From: Pseudomonadota bacterium
GTDB taxonomy: Bacteria > Pseudomonadota > Gammaproteobacteria > Acidiferrobacterales > Acidiferrobacteraceae
DNA length: 64,000 nt
Assembly (NCBI GenBank): GCA_021819245.1
Contig: JAKARI010000005.1
Coordinates: 11,376-75,375, forward strand
Direction of reading: 5' to 3'
The position numbers were made by a program, and so were the translations under genes. The notes beneath the pieces are model-generated. The model saw nothing but the letters and a program-made list of their open reading frames with translations, had not been told where the DNA came from and searched no databases. This document shows, piece after piece, positions 25,863-36,264 of this stretch; positions within the stretch are counted from its first letter, which is position 1, and each line of letters begins with the position of its first letter.

Positions 25863-26351
25863 TTAGGGTTTGAGCAGGTCGAAGCCGTGCTGTTCGAGCT
25901 GCATGATGCGCACCACCCCGCCGGGCACCACCACCGCCTGCGGTACGAGCCTCGGGAAGTGGCCGGTCTTGGCCTTGATGCCGAGCATCGTCTGATGGCA
26001 GGCGTCGAACTCCACACCCTGGGCGTTCAGGCTCTGAATGCGCGCCCCAAACGGGCTGTTTGCAAACAGCATCTTAAGCCCCGGCCCATAGGCCACCACC
26101 ACCACCTGGATCTTGTCCGAGCCAAAGTAATTCATGACGTTGGCGACGTTGGATAAGGCGAGGTTCCAACGGGCCGGCCGGCCTTGATCCACCTGCACGA
26201 CGAGGTGCTCGCGGGCGAATGGGTGGGAATGAATGAATTGCGGCTTATTGAAGTTGTAGTGGTGGAAAAGCGTCCAGTTCTCGGCGAGCGCCGGCACCAT
26301 CAAGATCCCGTAGGCTAAAACCGCCAACAGCAGTTTGCGCAAGAATGTCAT
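25863..26351 (-). CDS. Exported DsrE/DsrF-like protein
   Basis: A 162-residue protein with a signal peptide (cleavage near Pro-Ala-Leu-Ala-Glu, residue 24) and a DsrE-like fold. Strands include Ile-Gln-Val-Val-Val-Val-Ala-Tyr-Gly-Pro-Gly, Phe-Gly-Ala-Arg-Ile-Gln-Ser-Leu, and the conserved cysteine in Phe-Asp-Ala-Cys-His-Gln-Thr-Met. Cytoplasmic DsrE family proteins pass persulfide sulfur; exported members are common in sulfur bacteria but their partners are not known. AGAGG lies upstream of the ATG. It is not in an obvious operon. Confidence 0.8.
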   Translation of the reverse strand: MTFLRKLLLAVLAYGILMVPALAENWTLFHHYNFNKPQFIHSHPFAREHLVVQVDQGRPARWNLALSNVANVMNYFGSDKIQVVVVAYGPGLKMLFANSPFGARIQSLNAQGVEFDACHQTMLGIKAKTGHFPRLVPQAVVVPGGVVRIMQLEQHGFDLLKP

Positions 26352-26515
26352 AGAACCTCTTTTTGTGCGTGGTGTGGGGTTATTTCGCGGGGTCTGCCGG
26401 GCGATCCGGCCCAGCCCCCGTTCGCGTTATAGTCGGCGCCATCCCGCGCCGACGGGTATTGGTCGCCTCTCGCGACCGAATCTTACGGCCGCACGCAATC
26501 GCGACGCCCCGTTCC

Positions 26516-27544
26516 TTAGGGCCGCGTGCCGACCACCACCGCCTCGCGCCCTTCGAGGAACCCCCGGACCTCGGGCACGAGGCCTGCACCGCGAAAGGCC
26601 GCGGCAATCTCGGAGGGCTGCAGAAAGTGGTTGCCCTGAACGTGTTCGGTCAGATTCTGAAACGCCACCATGCGCCGCGCGGGCTCGCGCAGGGCGGCAC
26701 GCTCAGCCGGCCAATGCGGCTCCCATATGACCGCCGCCCCACCCGGCTTTAAGTGATCGTGCAGGATCCGGAAGACTGTCTCCTTCTCATCCCAGACATG
26801 GTGGAGGGCGCGGTTGAGCGCGATGATGTCGGCCGGCTCCGGGCTCTCGAAGCCATAGATATCGCCCTTGGCGAACCGGACCCGGTCGGCAAGCCCCGCG
26901 GCCTGGGCACGCGCCTGCCCCTGGCGGACGTTCTCGTCGAAACCATCGATACCCAGGCATCGCAGGCGCGGATAGGCGCGCGCCAGACGCATGAGATACC
27001 AGCCATTGCCGCAGCCGAGATCTATGACCAGGCCGCCTTGCGCCGCGGCGCGCTCGTAGACCGGCAGGGCCGGCATGATGGTCTTTTCGAACACCGGCCC
27101 GAACTGGGCCTCGAGCATGGGCCCAAACCACGGAAGGATCGTCGCGCGCTCGGCGAGCACCGCCTCTCCGGGACGCTCGCCGGTCTTCGTGAGGCCGGCC
27201 GCGCGCTCGGCGATGTGCGCCGTCAACACCTCCTGGACCGCAAAAGGCATGAGCGTCCCCGGGGCATCCGGCAGGAACGCGCGCCCCAGATCGGTCAGCA
27301 CGAAACCGCCCGGGGTTTCATCCAAAAGCCCGAAGGCATAGGCCGCGTCGCACCAGCGCACGACATAGCCCAGATCCCCACCCGCGGCCTGCGCAAGCCC
27401 CGCGGCATCGGCCTGCTTAAGCCTTTCGGCGGCCTGCAAGAGACCCGCGCTGAGGCCGATATAGGCCACCGACAGGCGCACCGCACCCTGAATGTCCTTC
27501 ATGATGGTATCGCGCAGAGTGGGGGTGGCGGGTGTGCTTTCCAT
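26516..27544 (-). CDS. SAM-dependent methyltransferase, O-methyltransferase-like
   Basis: A 342-residue protein. Residues 1-110 resemble a winged-helix dimerisation domain (helical start, then Asp-Glu-Thr-Pro-Gly-Gly-Phe-Val-Leu-Thr-Asp-Leu-Gly). The catalytic domain has Val-Ile-Asp-Leu-Gly-Cys-Gly-Asn-Gly-Trp-Tyr-Leu, an acidic Gly-Ile-Asp-Gly strand end, Lys-Gly-Asp-Ile-Tyr and Asn-Arg-Ala-Leu-His-His-Val-Trp-Asp. This two-domain layout is found in small-molecule O-methyltransferases. The substrate is unknown. The start at 27544 is fixed by AGGAGGT six bases upstream. Confidence 0.8.
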   Translation of the reverse strand: MESTPATPTLRDTIMKDIQGAVRLSVAYIGLSAGLLQAAERLKQADAAGLAQAAGGDLGYVVRWCDAAYAFGLLDETPGGFVLTDLGRAFLPDAPGTLMPFAVQEVLTAHIAERAAGLTKTGERPGEAVLAERATILPWFGPMLEAQFGPVFEKTIMPALPVYERAAAQGGLVIDLGCGNGWYLMRLARAYPRLRCLGIDGFDENVRQGQARAQAAGLADRVRFAKGDIYGFESPEPADIIALNRALHHVWDEKETVFRILHDHLKPGGAAVIWEPHWPAERAALREPARRMVAFQNLTEHVQGNHFLQPSEIAAAFRGAGLVPEVRGFLEGREAVVVGTRP

Positions 27545-27610
27545 GAAACCTCCTGACAGATCAGTTGATTGGGCCGTCACCAGGCTCGGCCTTGCGCTCA
27601 CAAAACGACA

Positions 27611-27641
27611 GGGGGCGCGCAGGATCATCCCTGCCGCCCCC
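27611..27641 (-). terminator. Hairpin behind pnp, likely terminator
   Basis: GGGGGC-GC-GCAGG (27611-27623) pairs with CCTGC-C-GCCCCC (27631-27641) around a short A/T loop. On the minus strand the stem is followed by TGTCGTTTTG. It lies 29 bases past the pnp stop and before the methyltransferase gene. Confidence 0.5.
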
Positions 27642-27669
27642 TCGTCCGGTCCGCACTACGGTGCCTACA

Positions 27670-29754
27670 CTAACCGCCGTCCACCGCCTTCATGCTCAGA
27701 CGAATACGGCCCTGTTTGTCGACCTCCAGGACCTTGACGCGCACCATCTGGCCCTCGGTGAGCTTCTCGCTTACGTTCTCCACGCGCTCATGGGAGATCT
27801 GCGAGATATGCACGAGTCCGTCCTTGCCCGGCAGGATCGTGACAAAGGCCCCGAAATCCATGAGCTTGGCGACCCGCCCTTCATATACCATGCCCACCTG
27901 CACCTCGGCGGTGATCTGCTCGATGCGGTGACGCGCCTCCTGGCCTGCGGCATTGTCCACCGATGCGATCTTTACGACCCCATCGTCATCGATATCGATA
28001 GTCGCGCCGGTCTCCTCGCACAGGGCACGGATCGTGGCGCCGCCCTTGCCGATGACATCACGAATCTTTTCGGGGTTGATCTTGAAGGTGATGATACGCG
28101 GCGCGTACTCCGACATCTCCTGCCGCGCCTCAGGTATGGCGCCATTCATGATGCCCAGGATATGCAGCCGGCCCTCGCGTGCCTGCTTTAGGGCGGTATC
28201 CATGATCTCGCGGTTGATACCCTCGATCTTGATGTCCATCTGCAGAGCGGTCACGCCCTGGGCGGTCCCGGCGACCTTGAAATCCATGTCGCCCAGGTGA
28301 TCCTCGTCACCGAGGATGTCGGTCAGCACCGCGAACCGGTCCTCTTCCTTTATGAGGCCCATGGCGATGCCCGCCACCGGCGCCTTGGTCTTTACGCCGG
28401 CATCCATGAGAGACAGACTGGTCCCGCACACCGTGGCCATCGAGCTCGATCCATTCGATTCCGTGATCTCCGAGACCACGCGCAGCACATACGGGAACTC
28501 CGCGAGATCCGGCAGGACCGCAGCGATGGCGCGCTTGGCAAGCCGCCCGTGCCCGATCTCGCGGCGCTTGGGACTGCCCACCCGCCCGATCTCGCCGACC
28601 GACGAGGGCGGGAAATTGTAGTGCAGCATGAAGGGGTCGCGGCGCTCCCCTTCCAGCGCATCGATCATCTGCGCATCACGTCCGGTGCCGAGCGTCGTGA
28701 CCACCAGCGCCTGGGTCTCTCCGCGCGTAAAGAGCGCCGAGCCGTGGGTACGCGGCAATATCCCGGTACGGATGGTGATCGGGCGCACGGTCTTGTTGTC
28801 GCGCCCATCGATGCGTGGTTCGCCGCTTAGTATGCGCCCGCGGACGATGCGCTTCTCGAGCGCGCCGAAGGCGGCGAGCACCTGGTCGGCATTGGGCTTG
28901 GGCGCCTCGCCGGAGAGTTTCGCGACCGCCTGGTCGCGCAGCTGCGCCACACGATCCTGGCGCGGCAGCTTCTCACGAATCTGATAGGCGGCCGTAAGCT
29001 CGGTACCGACCGCCGCGGCGATCGCCGCGGCAAGCTCGGTATCCTTGGCAGGCGGCGTCCAGTCCCAGGGCTGGACCTTGGCCTCGGCCACCAGCTCATC
29101 GATGGCCTGTATCACGACACGCATCTGCTCGTGCCCGAAGAGTACCGCCCCCAGCATCACCTCCTCGGACAGGATCTTGGCCTCGGACTCGACCATCAAC
29201 ACCGCGTTGCGGGTGCCGGCTACGACCAGATCGAGCGCCGAGGTGGCAAGGTCGGCCATTCCGGGGTTTAAGAGATACTTGCCATCGCGATAGCCTACGC
29301 GCGCCGCCCCAAGCGGCCCCTTGAACGGCATGCCCGAAAGCGACAGCGCGGCCGACGCCCCGATCATGGAAATGATATCCGGATCGATATCGGGGTCCAG
29401 CGACATCACGGTCGCGATGATCTGGACTTCATTGGTAAAGGACTTCGGAAACAACGGGCGGATCGGGCGGTCTATCAGGCGGGAGGTCAGGATTTCTTTT
29501 TCCGACGGACGCCCCTCGCGCTTGAAAAATCCCCCGGGGATACGCCCGGCCGCGTAGGAACGCTCCTGATAGTCCACGGTGAGCGGAAAGAAATCGCGAT
29601 CGGGCGCCGACTGCCGCATCCCCACGACCGTAACCTGCACGAGCGTATCGCCCATGCTGGCCATGACGGCCCCCGTGGCCTGGCGGGCAATCTCCCCGGT
29701 CTCGATCTTGACCGTATGGCTGCCATACGGGAACGTCTTTGTGATTTTGCCCAA
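27670..29754 (-). CDS. pnp: Polynucleotide phosphorylase
   Basis: A 694-residue 3'-5' exoribonuclease of the degradosome. It has two RNase PH-like cores (the second with the catalytic Asp cluster [10 protein letters not shown]), a KH domain with Val-Ile-Gly-Lys-Gly-Gly-Ala-Thr-Ile near residue 560, and a C-terminal S1 domain. The start appears to be TTG at 29754, with GGAGG ten bases upstream; translated from there it matches the usual PNPase N-terminus (Phe-Pro-Tyr-Gly-Ser-His). It follows rpsO, as in most gammaproteobacteria. Confidence 0.95.
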   Translation of the reverse strand: MGKITKTFPYGSHTVKIETGEIARQATGAVMASMGDTLVQVTVVGMRQSAPDRDFFPLTVDYQERSYAAGRIPGGFFKREGRPSEKEILTSRLIDRPIRPLFPKSFTNEVQIIATVMSLDPDIDPDIISMIGASAALSLSGMPFKGPLGAARVGYRDGKYLLNPGMADLATSALDLVVAGTRNAVLMVESEAKILSEEVMLGAVLFGHEQMRVVIQAIDELVAEAKVQPWDWTPPAKDTELAAAIAAAVGTELTAAYQIREKLPRQDRVAQLRDQAVAKLSGEAPKPNADQVLAAFGALEKRIVRGRILSGEPRIDGRDNKTVRPITIRTGILPRTHGSALFTRGETQALVVTTLGTGRDAQMIDALEGERRDPFMLHYNFPPSSVGEIGRVGSPKRREIGHGRLAKRAIAAVLPDLAEFPYVLRVVSEITESNGSSSMATVCGTSLSLMDAGVKTKAPVAGIAMGLIKEEDRFAVLTDILGDEDHLGDMDFKVAGTAQGVTALQMDIKIEGINREIMDTALKQAREGRLHILGIMNGAIPEARQEMSEYAPRIITFKINPEKIRDVIGKGGATIRALCEETGATIDIDDDGVVKIASVDNAAGQEARHRIEQITAEVQVGMVYEGRVAKLMDFGAFVTILPGKDGLVHISQISHERVENVSEKLTEGQMVRVKVLEVDKQGRIRLSMKAVDGG

Positions 29755-29798
29755 CGCGCATTTCCTCCGCTTTCAGTGCCCTTTAGGGGTGTTTTCGC

Positions 29799-30068
29799 CT
29801 ACTTGCGCAGGCCCAGCCGCGCGACGAGATCGCGGTAGCGACTGGCATCCACGCGCTTTAGGTAATCAAGCAGCTTGCGCCGCTTGCCGACCATGCGCAG
29901 CAGGCCCTGACGCGAGTGGTTATCCTTCTTATGGATGGCGAAGTGCTGCGAAAGATCATCGATATGGGCCGAGATCAACGCCACCTGCACCTCCGGGGAT
30001 CCGGTATCGGACTCGCCCCTGCGATACTCCGCGATTACCTGCATCTTTTTTTCCACTGTAAATGCCAT
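29799..30068 (-). CDS. rpsO: Small ribosomal subunit protein uS15
   Basis: An 89-residue protein with the S15 pattern: [10 protein letters not shown], [11 protein letters not shown], and Arg-Arg-Lys-Leu-Leu-Asp-Tyr-Leu-Lys. It binds 16S rRNA early in 30S assembly. The ATG at 30068 has GAGGGTGG upstream. It lies between truB and pnp in the conserved order. Confidence 0.96.
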   Translation of the reverse strand: MAFTVEKKMQVIAEYRRGESDTGSPEVQVALISAHIDDLSQHFAIHKKDNHSRQGLLRMVGKRRKLLDYLKRVDASRYRDLVARLGLRK

Positions 30069-30118
30069 ACCACCCTCGCTCACCCGAACCATTCCGAGAA
30101 TTAAGATAAACCGCTATT

Positions 30119-31030
30119 CTAACCGCGCGCGTCCATGGGCTCAACATGCGAAAAAGCCCCGGCCCACAGACGCTTGGGGCGGATCTCCCCCGCCGCCGCC
30201 TGCCAGCCGATGCCAAGAAACGCCCCGGAATCGTCATAAAGGCGCACCAGGCCCTCCTGATGGCCCCCGCCGACATAGACCCCTTGCCCGCGGCCGACGG
30301 CCCGCGCCAGGAACCCCGGCAAGACCACCGAGGGCAGGCCGTCGAGCGCGGCGTCGCTTGCAAGAAGCGGCGTATCGGCACAGACATCGGCCAGCGCCAC
30401 CGCCTCATCTGCGGTAAAGCGTCCTACCGCGAGCCTGCGCAATGCGGCCACATGCCCCCCGCAACCCAGGGCGCAGCCTAAGTCGTGCGCAAGGCTGCGC
30501 ACATAAAAGCCCTTGCCGCAGGCGATGTCGAGCGTGAGCGCATCCCCTACGCGCTCCACGATCTCGATCGCGGTCACGACCACGCTGCGGCTTGCGGGCC
30601 GAGTCTCATCGCCGCGCCGCGCGCGCTCGTAAAACGGCCGGCCGTCTTGCTTGATGGCCGAGAACCGGGGCGGCGTCTGATCGATGCGGCCGATGAAACG
30701 GCCCACCGCCTCGCTTATGGCGCCATCGGATACCGCCACCGGGCGCTGCGCCACGACCTCGCCCTCGCGGTCATAGGTCGTGGTGCTGACACCAAGCGCA
30801 ATAGTCACCCGATAGCGCTTGTCGCTGTCGACCAGAAACGAGGCGGCCTTGGTGGCCTCTCCGAAACACAGCACCAAGACGCCGGTCGCGAGCGGATCGA
30901 GCGTGCCTGTGTGGCCGCCCTTGCAGGCGCGCAGCCGGTGCCGGGCCTGCGCCAAGGCCTGGGTGGAGCTAAGCCCGAGCGGCTTATCCAAGACCAGCAG
31001 GCCGTCGCGGCGCACGCATGGGGCCTTCAT
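30119..31030 (-). CDS. truB: tRNA pseudouridine(55) synthase
   Basis: A 303-residue enzyme making Psi55 in the T loop of tRNAs. Catalytic Asp45 is in Gly-His-Thr-Gly-Thr-Leu-Asp-Pro-Leu-Ala-Thr-Gly; Lys-Arg-Tyr follows, and Cys-Gly-Lys-Gly-Phe-Tyr-Val-Arg-Ser-Leu-Ala lies mid-protein. A C-terminal PUA-like region is present. The ATG shares one base with the rbfA stop (TGATG), so translation is coupled. Confidence 0.95.
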   Translation of the reverse strand: MKAPCVRRDGLLVLDKPLGLSSTQALAQARHRLRACKGGHTGTLDPLATGVLVLCFGEATKAASFLVDSDKRYRVTIALGVSTTTYDREGEVVAQRPVAVSDGAISEAVGRFIGRIDQTPPRFSAIKQDGRPFYERARRGDETRPASRSVVVTAIEIVERVGDALTLDIACGKGFYVRSLAHDLGCALGCGGHVAALRRLAVGRFTADEAVALADVCADTPLLASDAALDGLPSVVLPGFLARAVGRGQGVYVGGGHQEGLVRLYDDSGAFLGIGWQAAAGEIRPKRLWAGAFSHVEPMDARG

Positions 31031-31413
31031 CAGGCGTCGTCCTCGCCCCGGCGTTCACGGCGCGCCTGATCGAGCAGCGCATCGATCCGGAAGCCCTGAT
31101 CGACCGAGGGGTCGTAGGAAAAAACCAGATTGGGCGCGACCCGCAGCCGCAGCCGGGAGGCCAATTCGCGGCGCATGAGCGGGGCAAGCAGGTTGAGATG
31201 CGCCACCGCCGCGCGCGCCGCGCCCTCGCCCTGGTAGTGCGTCACATAGATGCGCGCCTGTTTGAGGTCAGGGCTCACATCCGCCTGCGCGAGTGACGCC
31301 AAACGTATCTGCCCGTCGTCGATCTCCATCAGGACCCACTGCGCGGCCTCGCGCAAGACGAGCGCGCCGACCCGCGCGGCACGCGATCCGGCCTTGGGCG
31401 CGTGACGTTTCAA
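31030..31413 (-). CDS. rbfA: 30S ribosome-binding factor RbfA
   Basis: A 127-residue KH-type protein needed for late 16S rRNA maturation. Visible are [12 protein letters not shown] and [12 protein letters not shown]. The start is TTG at 31413 overlapping the infB TGA (TTGA); no ATG or GTG gives a full-length protein. It sits between infB and truB as usual. Confidence 0.92.
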   Translation of the reverse strand: MKRHAPKAGSRAARVGALVLREAAQWVLMEIDDGQIRLASLAQADVSPDLKQARIYVTHYQGEGAARAAVAHLNLLAPLMRRELASRLRLRVAPNLVFSYDPSVDQGFRIDALLDQARRERRGEDDA

Positions 31414-33908
31414 AGGGTCCGGGCAACCTCGACCCTTTCATAGACCTCGATCTGATCCCCGGCCCGGATATCCGAATAGTTCTTGAGTGTCATGCCGCAC
31501 TCCATCCCCGCCTTGACCTCCGAGACGTCGTCGCGGAAGCGCCGTAGCGATTCGATCTCGCCATCATATATGACGACATTGTCGCGTAGCACGCGCGCCT
31601 GCCGGCCGCGCCGGATCGTGCCTTCGCTCACCTGGCAACCGGCGATGGTCCCGGCCTTCGAGGTCCGGAATACCTCGCGAACCTCGGCAGTCCCCACCAC
31701 ATCCTCGCGGTACTGAGGCTTCAACATGCCGGCCATGGCCGCCTTGACCTCATTGACCGCGTCATAGATGACATTGTAGTAGTGGATATCGACGCCCTCG
31801 GAATCGATCAGGCGCCGGGCGCCGGCATCGGCGCGCACATTAAAGCCAATGATGATGGCGTTGGATGCGACCGCCAGATTGACGTCCGATTCGCTGATGC
31901 CGCCCACCATGCCGTGCACCACGCGCACCTTCACCTCATCGGTCGAGAGCTTCTCCAGCGCATCCGTAAGGGCCTCGACCGACCCCTGGACATCGGCCTT
32001 TACAATGAGCGTCAGCGTCTTGACGTCGCCATCTTGCATCTGCTGGAACATGTTGGAGAGCTTTGATGCCTGCTGGCGCTGGAGCTTGACGTCCTTGTAC
32101 TTGCCCTGGCGAAAGAGCGCGATCTCGCGCGCCTTGCGCTCGTTTTCCACACCGGTCACCTCATCGCCGGCATTGGGCACCCCGGAAAGCCCCTGCACCT
32201 CGACCGGTATCGACGGCCCGGCCTCCTTGATCGAGCGCCCGACCTCGTCTGCCATCGCCCGGACCCGCCCGGACTCGCGTCCCGCAAGGATGACGTCACC
32301 CTTGCGCAAGGTCCCTTCCTGCACCAGGATCGTGGCCACCGGGCCGCGTCCCTTGTCGAGCCGCGCCTCGATGACGATACCGGTCGCCATGGCATTGCGC
32401 ACCGCCGTAAGCTCGAGGAGTTCCGCCTGCAGCAGCACGGCGTCGAGCAGCTCTTCGATCCCCTGGCCGGTCTTGGCGGACACCGGCACGAAGATATCCG
32501 ACCCGCCCCACTCCTCGGGCACCACCTCGTGGGCCACGAGCTCCTGCTTTACGCGTTCCATGTCGGCCTGCGGCTTGTCGATCTTGTTCACCGCCACCAC
32601 GATCGGCACGCCGGCCTCGCGGGCATGGTGAATCGCCTCAATGGTCTGAGGCATCACGCCGTCGTCGGCTGCCACCACCAGAATGACGATATCCGTCACC
32701 TTGGCGCCGCGCGCGCGCATGGCGGTGAATGCCTCATGGCCCGGGGTATCCAGAAACGTCAGCATGCCCTTGGGCATCTCGACGTGATAGGCGCCGATGT
32801 GCTGCGTTATACCGCCGGCCTCGCCGCTTGCCACCTTGGTCTTGCGGATATAGTCGAGCAGCGAGGTCTTGCCGTGATCGACATGCCCCATGACCGTGAC
32901 CACCGGCGGGCGCGGTTCGCGCGCCCCCTCCTGTTCGCCGGTCTTCAAGGCGGCCTCCGGGTCGTGGCTGCGCGCCTCGTGAGCGACGTGCCCGAGCTCC
33001 TCAACTACGATGGTCGCCGTCTCGCGATCGAGCACCTGATTGATCGTCACCATCATCCCAAGCTGCATCAAGACCTTGATCGCCTCCACGGCCTTGATCG
33101 ACATCTGCTGGGCGAGTTCGGCCACGGTGATGGCCTCCGGCAGGTAGACATCGCGCACCACGCGCTCGGTGGGCATCTCGAAGGCATGCTGGCCGCTCAT
33201 GCTCGTGACCACGCGTTTGCCCGAAGACGCCCCGCGCGGCGGGGTGCTGCCCGCCCGCGCCTTCGGCTGCTTGCGGTCGCCCATCGGCGATCGCACCCCC
33301 GGCCGCTCGCGGCGCTCGTTGCGCCCGCGCTCAGGCCGCGCGTCCTTGCGGCCGGTCCGACCTTGCGGCGCCTCCTTCGCGACCGGAGGGGGCTCTACCG
33401 CCGCCATCGGGACCGGTTCCGCGACGGCTGGCGCCTCGGGCTGCAAGGGCGTCTCGACCGCCTGCGGCTCCGGCACCGGGGACGCGGGCGCGACCTGGAT
33501 CTCCACGGGTTCCTCGATCGCCACCACCTCCGGCGGCGCGACCACCTCGGGCGGGCGCTCGGGGACCGGCTCGGCCTCCGGGACCATGGCCTCCGGCTCG
33601 CCCGGGACCGGGCGTTTTACGAAGGTCCGTTTCTTGCGCACCTCGACCTGCACGGCACGGCTCTGGCCGAATCGCGAGTTCTGCACGATCTTGCTCGTGG
33701 ACTTCTGTGTCAATGTGATGCGCTTGGCCTCCGGTTCCCCGGCGCCATGATGCGTGCGCAGAAAGTTGAGAAGCGCCATCTTCTCGTCGTCGCTCAAGGG
33801 ATCACCGGTCTTCTTGCCGGCGATCCCGGCGGCGACGAGCTGCTGGAGCAGCTTGTCGGGCGCCACGCCTATCTGTTCGGCAAAGCTTTTGACTGTCGTG
33901 TCAGGCAT
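31410..33908 (-). CDS. infB: Translation initiation factor IF-2
   Basis: An 832-residue GTPase that delivers initiator tRNA. Layout: an N-terminal IF2N-type region (1-55), a long Pro/Glu/Val-rich then Arg-rich linker (about 90-240), a second IF2N domain, the G domain with Gly-His-Val-Asp-His-Gly-Lys-Thr (about residue 340), Asp-Thr-Pro-Gly-His-Glu and Asn-Lys-Ile-Asp, then domains II-IV. It lies 13 bases downstream of nusA. The linker is typical of proteobacterial IF-2 and varies in length. Confidence 0.97.
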   Translation of the reverse strand: MPDTTVKSFAEQIGVAPDKLLQQLVAAGIAGKKTGDPLSDDEKMALLNFLRTHHGAGEPEAKRITLTQKSTSKIVQNSRFGQSRAVQVEVRKKRTFVKRPVPGEPEAMVPEAEPVPERPPEVVAPPEVVAIEEPVEIQVAPASPVPEPQAVETPLQPEAPAVAEPVPMAAVEPPPVAKEAPQGRTGRKDARPERGRNERRERPGVRSPMGDRKQPKARAGSTPPRGASSGKRVVTSMSGQHAFEMPTERVVRDVYLPEAITVAELAQQMSIKAVEAIKVLMQLGMMVTINQVLDRETATIVVEELGHVAHEARSHDPEAALKTGEQEGAREPRPPVVTVMGHVDHGKTSLLDYIRKTKVASGEAGGITQHIGAYHVEMPKGMLTFLDTPGHEAFTAMRARGAKVTDIVILVVAADDGVMPQTIEAIHHAREAGVPIVVAVNKIDKPQADMERVKQELVAHEVVPEEWGGSDIFVPVSAKTGQGIEELLDAVLLQAELLELTAVRNAMATGIVIEARLDKGRGPVATILVQEGTLRKGDVILAGRESGRVRAMADEVGRSIKEAGPSIPVEVQGLSGVPNAGDEVTGVENERKAREIALFRQGKYKDVKLQRQQASKLSNMFQQMQDGDVKTLTLIVKADVQGSVEALTDALEKLSTDEVKVRVVHGMVGGISESDVNLAVASNAIIIGFNVRADAGARRLIDSEGVDIHYYNVIYDAVNEVKAAMAGMLKPQYREDVVGTAEVREVFRTSKAGTIAGCQVSEGTIRRGRQARVLRDNVVIYDGEIESLRRFRDDVSEVKAGMECGMTLKNYSDIRAGDQIEVYERVEVARTL

Positions 33909-33921
33909 CGAATGAAATCCG

Positions 33922-35424
33922 TCAGGCCCCCTGGCTCTGGTCCGCGAACCAGGGCGCGCGCGCCGCCATGATGAGAACGCGGGCCCGTTCCTCGTCTAGC
34001 CCCTCGATCGCCGCCAGATCATCAACCGACTGATCGGCGAGCTCCTCCATGGTCTTGATGCCATGGCTTGCGAGCAGGCGCGCCGTGTGCTCATCCATCT
34101 CGGCCATCGCGAGGAGGTCCTCGGCCGGCTCGGCCATATCGATCTTTTCCTCGAGCGTTATGGCCCGCGTGAGCAATATGTCGCGTGCGCGATCGCGCCA
34201 CTCGTCGACCTGCGCCTCGCTTACGCCCTCGACCGACATCATCTCCTGCTTCGGGACATAGGCGACCTCATCGAGGGTCATGAACCCCTCGCGCACGAGC
34301 AGCTCGGCCATCGAAGGCTCCATATGCAGCTGCTCGACAAACATCGCAACGGCATTGGCGGCCTCCGTCTCGCCGCGGGCCGACGCCGTCTCCTCGGTCA
34401 TGACATTGAGCTCCCAGCCGGTCAGCTCGGACGCGAGCCGGACATTCTGGCCACCCCGGCCGATCACCTGCGACAGCTGCGACTCCTCGACGATGACATC
34501 CATGCTGTGGAGCTCCTCGTCGACGACAATCGAGATCACCTCGGCCGGCGCCAGGCCATTGATGACAAACTGCGCCGGGTCCGGGGACCATTGGATGATA
34601 TCGACCCGCTCGCCCCCCAGCTCATTGGATACGCTCTGTACGCGCGAACCGCGCATGCCGACGCACGCCCCTATCGGGTCGATCCGCGGGTCCTTGGAAT
34701 TGACCGCGATCTTGGCGCGCAGGCCGGGATCGCGGGCCGCGCCGTGTATCTCGATCAACCCCTCGCCGGCCTCAGGCACCTCGAGCTTGAAGAGCTCGAC
34801 GAGCAGCTGGGGGCTCGTGCGGCTTAGAAACAACTGCGGCCCGCGCGGCGCCGAATGGACGTCCTCCAGGTAGGCGCGCACCCGGTCCCCGGGGCGCAGC
34901 CCCTCGCGCGGGATCATGGCCGACTTCGGCAGCAGGGCCTCGGCGGTACCAAGATCGATGATCGCATCGCCCCGCTCCAGGCGCTTGACCACGCCCGTGA
35001 CCAACTCCCCCTGGCGGCCCTTGAATTGATTGACGATCTGCTCGCGCTCGGCCTCGCGGACCTTTTGCACGATCACCTGCTTGGCGGCCTGAGCGGCGAT
35101 CCGGCCGAAATCGGCGGCCTCGATCGGCTCCTCGACATACTCGCCCAGCTCGACATCGGGCTTGCGCTCACGCGCCTGCGCACGACGCATCTCGCGCCCC
35201 GGAAACTCGAGGGTCTCCTGTTCGTCGGGCACCACCAGCCAGCGCCGGAAGGTATCGTACTCCCCGGTCTTTCTGTTGATCTGAACGCGGGCGTCTATAT
35301 CCTCTTTATGGCGTTTGCGGGTCGCCGTCGCCAAGGCCGCCTCGAGCGCCTCAAAAATGACCTCACGGTCGACATTCTTCTCCCGTGAAACGGCCTCGAC
35401 CACCATCAGAATTTCGTTCGCCAT
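33922..35424 (-). CDS. nusA: Transcription termination/antitermination factor NusA
   Basis: A 500-residue protein with an N-terminal RNA polymerase-binding domain ([12 protein letters not shown]), an S1 domain, two KH domains ([12 protein letters not shown] and Val-Ile-Gly-Arg-Gly-Gly-Gln-Asn-Val), and two C-terminal acidic repeats as in gammaproteobacteria. GGAGGCAGTG precedes the ATG at 35424. It lies between rimP and infB. Confidence 0.96.
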   Translation of the reverse strand: MANEILMVVEAVSREKNVDREVIFEALEAALATATRKRHKEDIDARVQINRKTGEYDTFRRWLVVPDEQETLEFPGREMRRAQARERKPDVELGEYVEEPIEAADFGRIAAQAAKQVIVQKVREAEREQIVNQFKGRQGELVTGVVKRLERGDAIIDLGTAEALLPKSAMIPREGLRPGDRVRAYLEDVHSAPRGPQLFLSRTSPQLLVELFKLEVPEAGEGLIEIHGAARDPGLRAKIAVNSKDPRIDPIGACVGMRGSRVQSVSNELGGERVDIIQWSPDPAQFVINGLAPAEVISIVVDEELHSMDVIVEESQLSQVIGRGGQNVRLASELTGWELNVMTEETASARGETEAANAVAMFVEQLHMEPSMAELLVREGFMTLDEVAYVPKQEMMSVEGVSEAQVDEWRDRARDILLTRAITLEEKIDMAEPAEDLLAMAEMDEHTARLLASHGIKTMEELADQSVDDLAAIEGLDEERARVLIMAARAPWFADQSQGA

Positions 35425-35442
35425 CACTGCCTCCAGCCGCCC

Positions 35443-35898
35443 TCAGAGTTCGGGCACAAGCCTCGCCTTTTCGATATTCTCGAATGCGAGATCATAACGC
35501 GTCTCGTCTGCCTTCAGGATGACACGCCCATCGATCAGTCCCACGAGGCGCCCCTGAAAGTTCCGCCGCCCATCCACCGGGAGCATGGTCTTAAGCTTGA
35601 CCAGGGATCCGGCGAAGCGCGCGAAATCACCGGGCCGCACAAGCGGCCGATCCAGCCCAGGCGATGAGATCTCGAGCGTGTACTGCCCCGGGATCGGGTC
35701 CTCGACATCGAAAAGCGCGCTCACCTGACGGCTCACCCGGGCGCAGTCATCGACATCGACGCCCTGCGGCCGGTCGATGTAAATGCGCAGGGTCTTTTGC
35801 CCGCTCACGAACTCGATATCCACGACCTCGAAGCCGAGATGGGCAAGTGCCGGCTCCACCAAGGCCCGTAACCGATCCGTCTGAACGCGTTTCTCCAT
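35443..35898 (-). CDS. rimP: Ribosome maturation factor RimP
   Basis: A 151-residue protein needed for 30S assembly. It carries Leu-Gly-Phe-Glu-Val-Val-Asp-Ile-Glu, Arg-Ile-Tyr-Ile-Asp-Arg-Pro, Cys-Ala-Arg-Val-Ser-Arg-Gln, and Tyr-Thr-Leu-Glu-Ile-Ser-Ser-Pro-Gly-Leu-Asp-Arg-Pro-Leu. Start at 35898 (Met-Glu-Lys-Arg); ATG 35904 is equally possible and no ribosome site is obvious. It is the first gene of the nusA-infB superoperon, behind a leader hairpin and a strong promoter. Confidence 0.93.
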   Translation of the reverse strand: MEKRVQTDRLRALVEPALAHLGFEVVDIEFVSGQKTLRIYIDRPQGVDVDDCARVSRQVSALFDVEDPIPGQYTLEISSPGLDRPLVRPGDFARFAGSLVKLKTMLPVDGRRNFQGRLVGLIDGRVILKADETRYDLAFENIEKARLVPEL

Positions 35899-35912
35899 GA
35901 CCATAAACGCAA

Positions 35913-35932
35913 AAGTGGGCATAAGCCCACTT
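35913..35932 (-). terminator. rimP leader attenuator hairpin
   Basis: AAGTGGGC (35913-35920) and GCCCACTT (35925-35932) form a perfect 8-bp stem with a 4-base loop. On the minus strand it is followed by TTGCGTTT and then the rimP start 15 bases later. Its place and form match the terminator-like rimP leader element known in gammaproteobacteria. Confidence 0.6.
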
Positions 35933-35964
35933 CCGCAAAAGACCTTCACACGAGATAAAGCCGG

Positions 35965-35992
35965 ATTATAAGCCTTCCCGCCAAAACTTCAA
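35965..35992 (-). promoter_or_regulatory. Promoter of the rimP-nusA-infB operon
   Basis: On the minus strand TTGAAG (35987-35992), a 16-bp spacer and a perfect TATAAT (35965-35970). The transcript would start near 35958 and run through the attenuator hairpin into rimP. Confidence 0.7.
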
Positions 35993-36146
35993 TGCACGCG
36001 TGCGAGGGGCCGCGTCGTGCCGCCCCAGTCCTCGGCCCCCGCACTGACCGGGGCGGCCCCGGGTCCGGCCCCGCAGGGGGGGTGCGGGACCATGCCTGCG
36101 TCTTGCAATCCCGACCCGCCCGCGCCGCGAAAAGACCCGAGCAGGC

Positions 36147-36174
36147 TTGCCATGGCCCTAAAACATGATAGACT
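36147..36174 (+). promoter_or_regulatory. Promoter of the initiator tRNA gene
   Basis: TTGCCA (36147-36152), a 16-bp spacer and TAGACT (36169-36174), followed by a GC-rich discriminator as in stringently controlled stable RNA promoters. It ends about 14 bases before the mature tRNA. Confidence 0.6.
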
Positions 36175-36187
36175 CTGCGCCCTTTAG

Positions 36188-36264
<77 letters not shown>

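Noticed and set aside
25350-26017. Overlapping minus-strand frames behind the DsrE-like gene, considered as a transposase remnant
   Set aside because: I compared them mentally with the IS4, IS5, IS66 and IS1380 signatures and could not place any conserved block.
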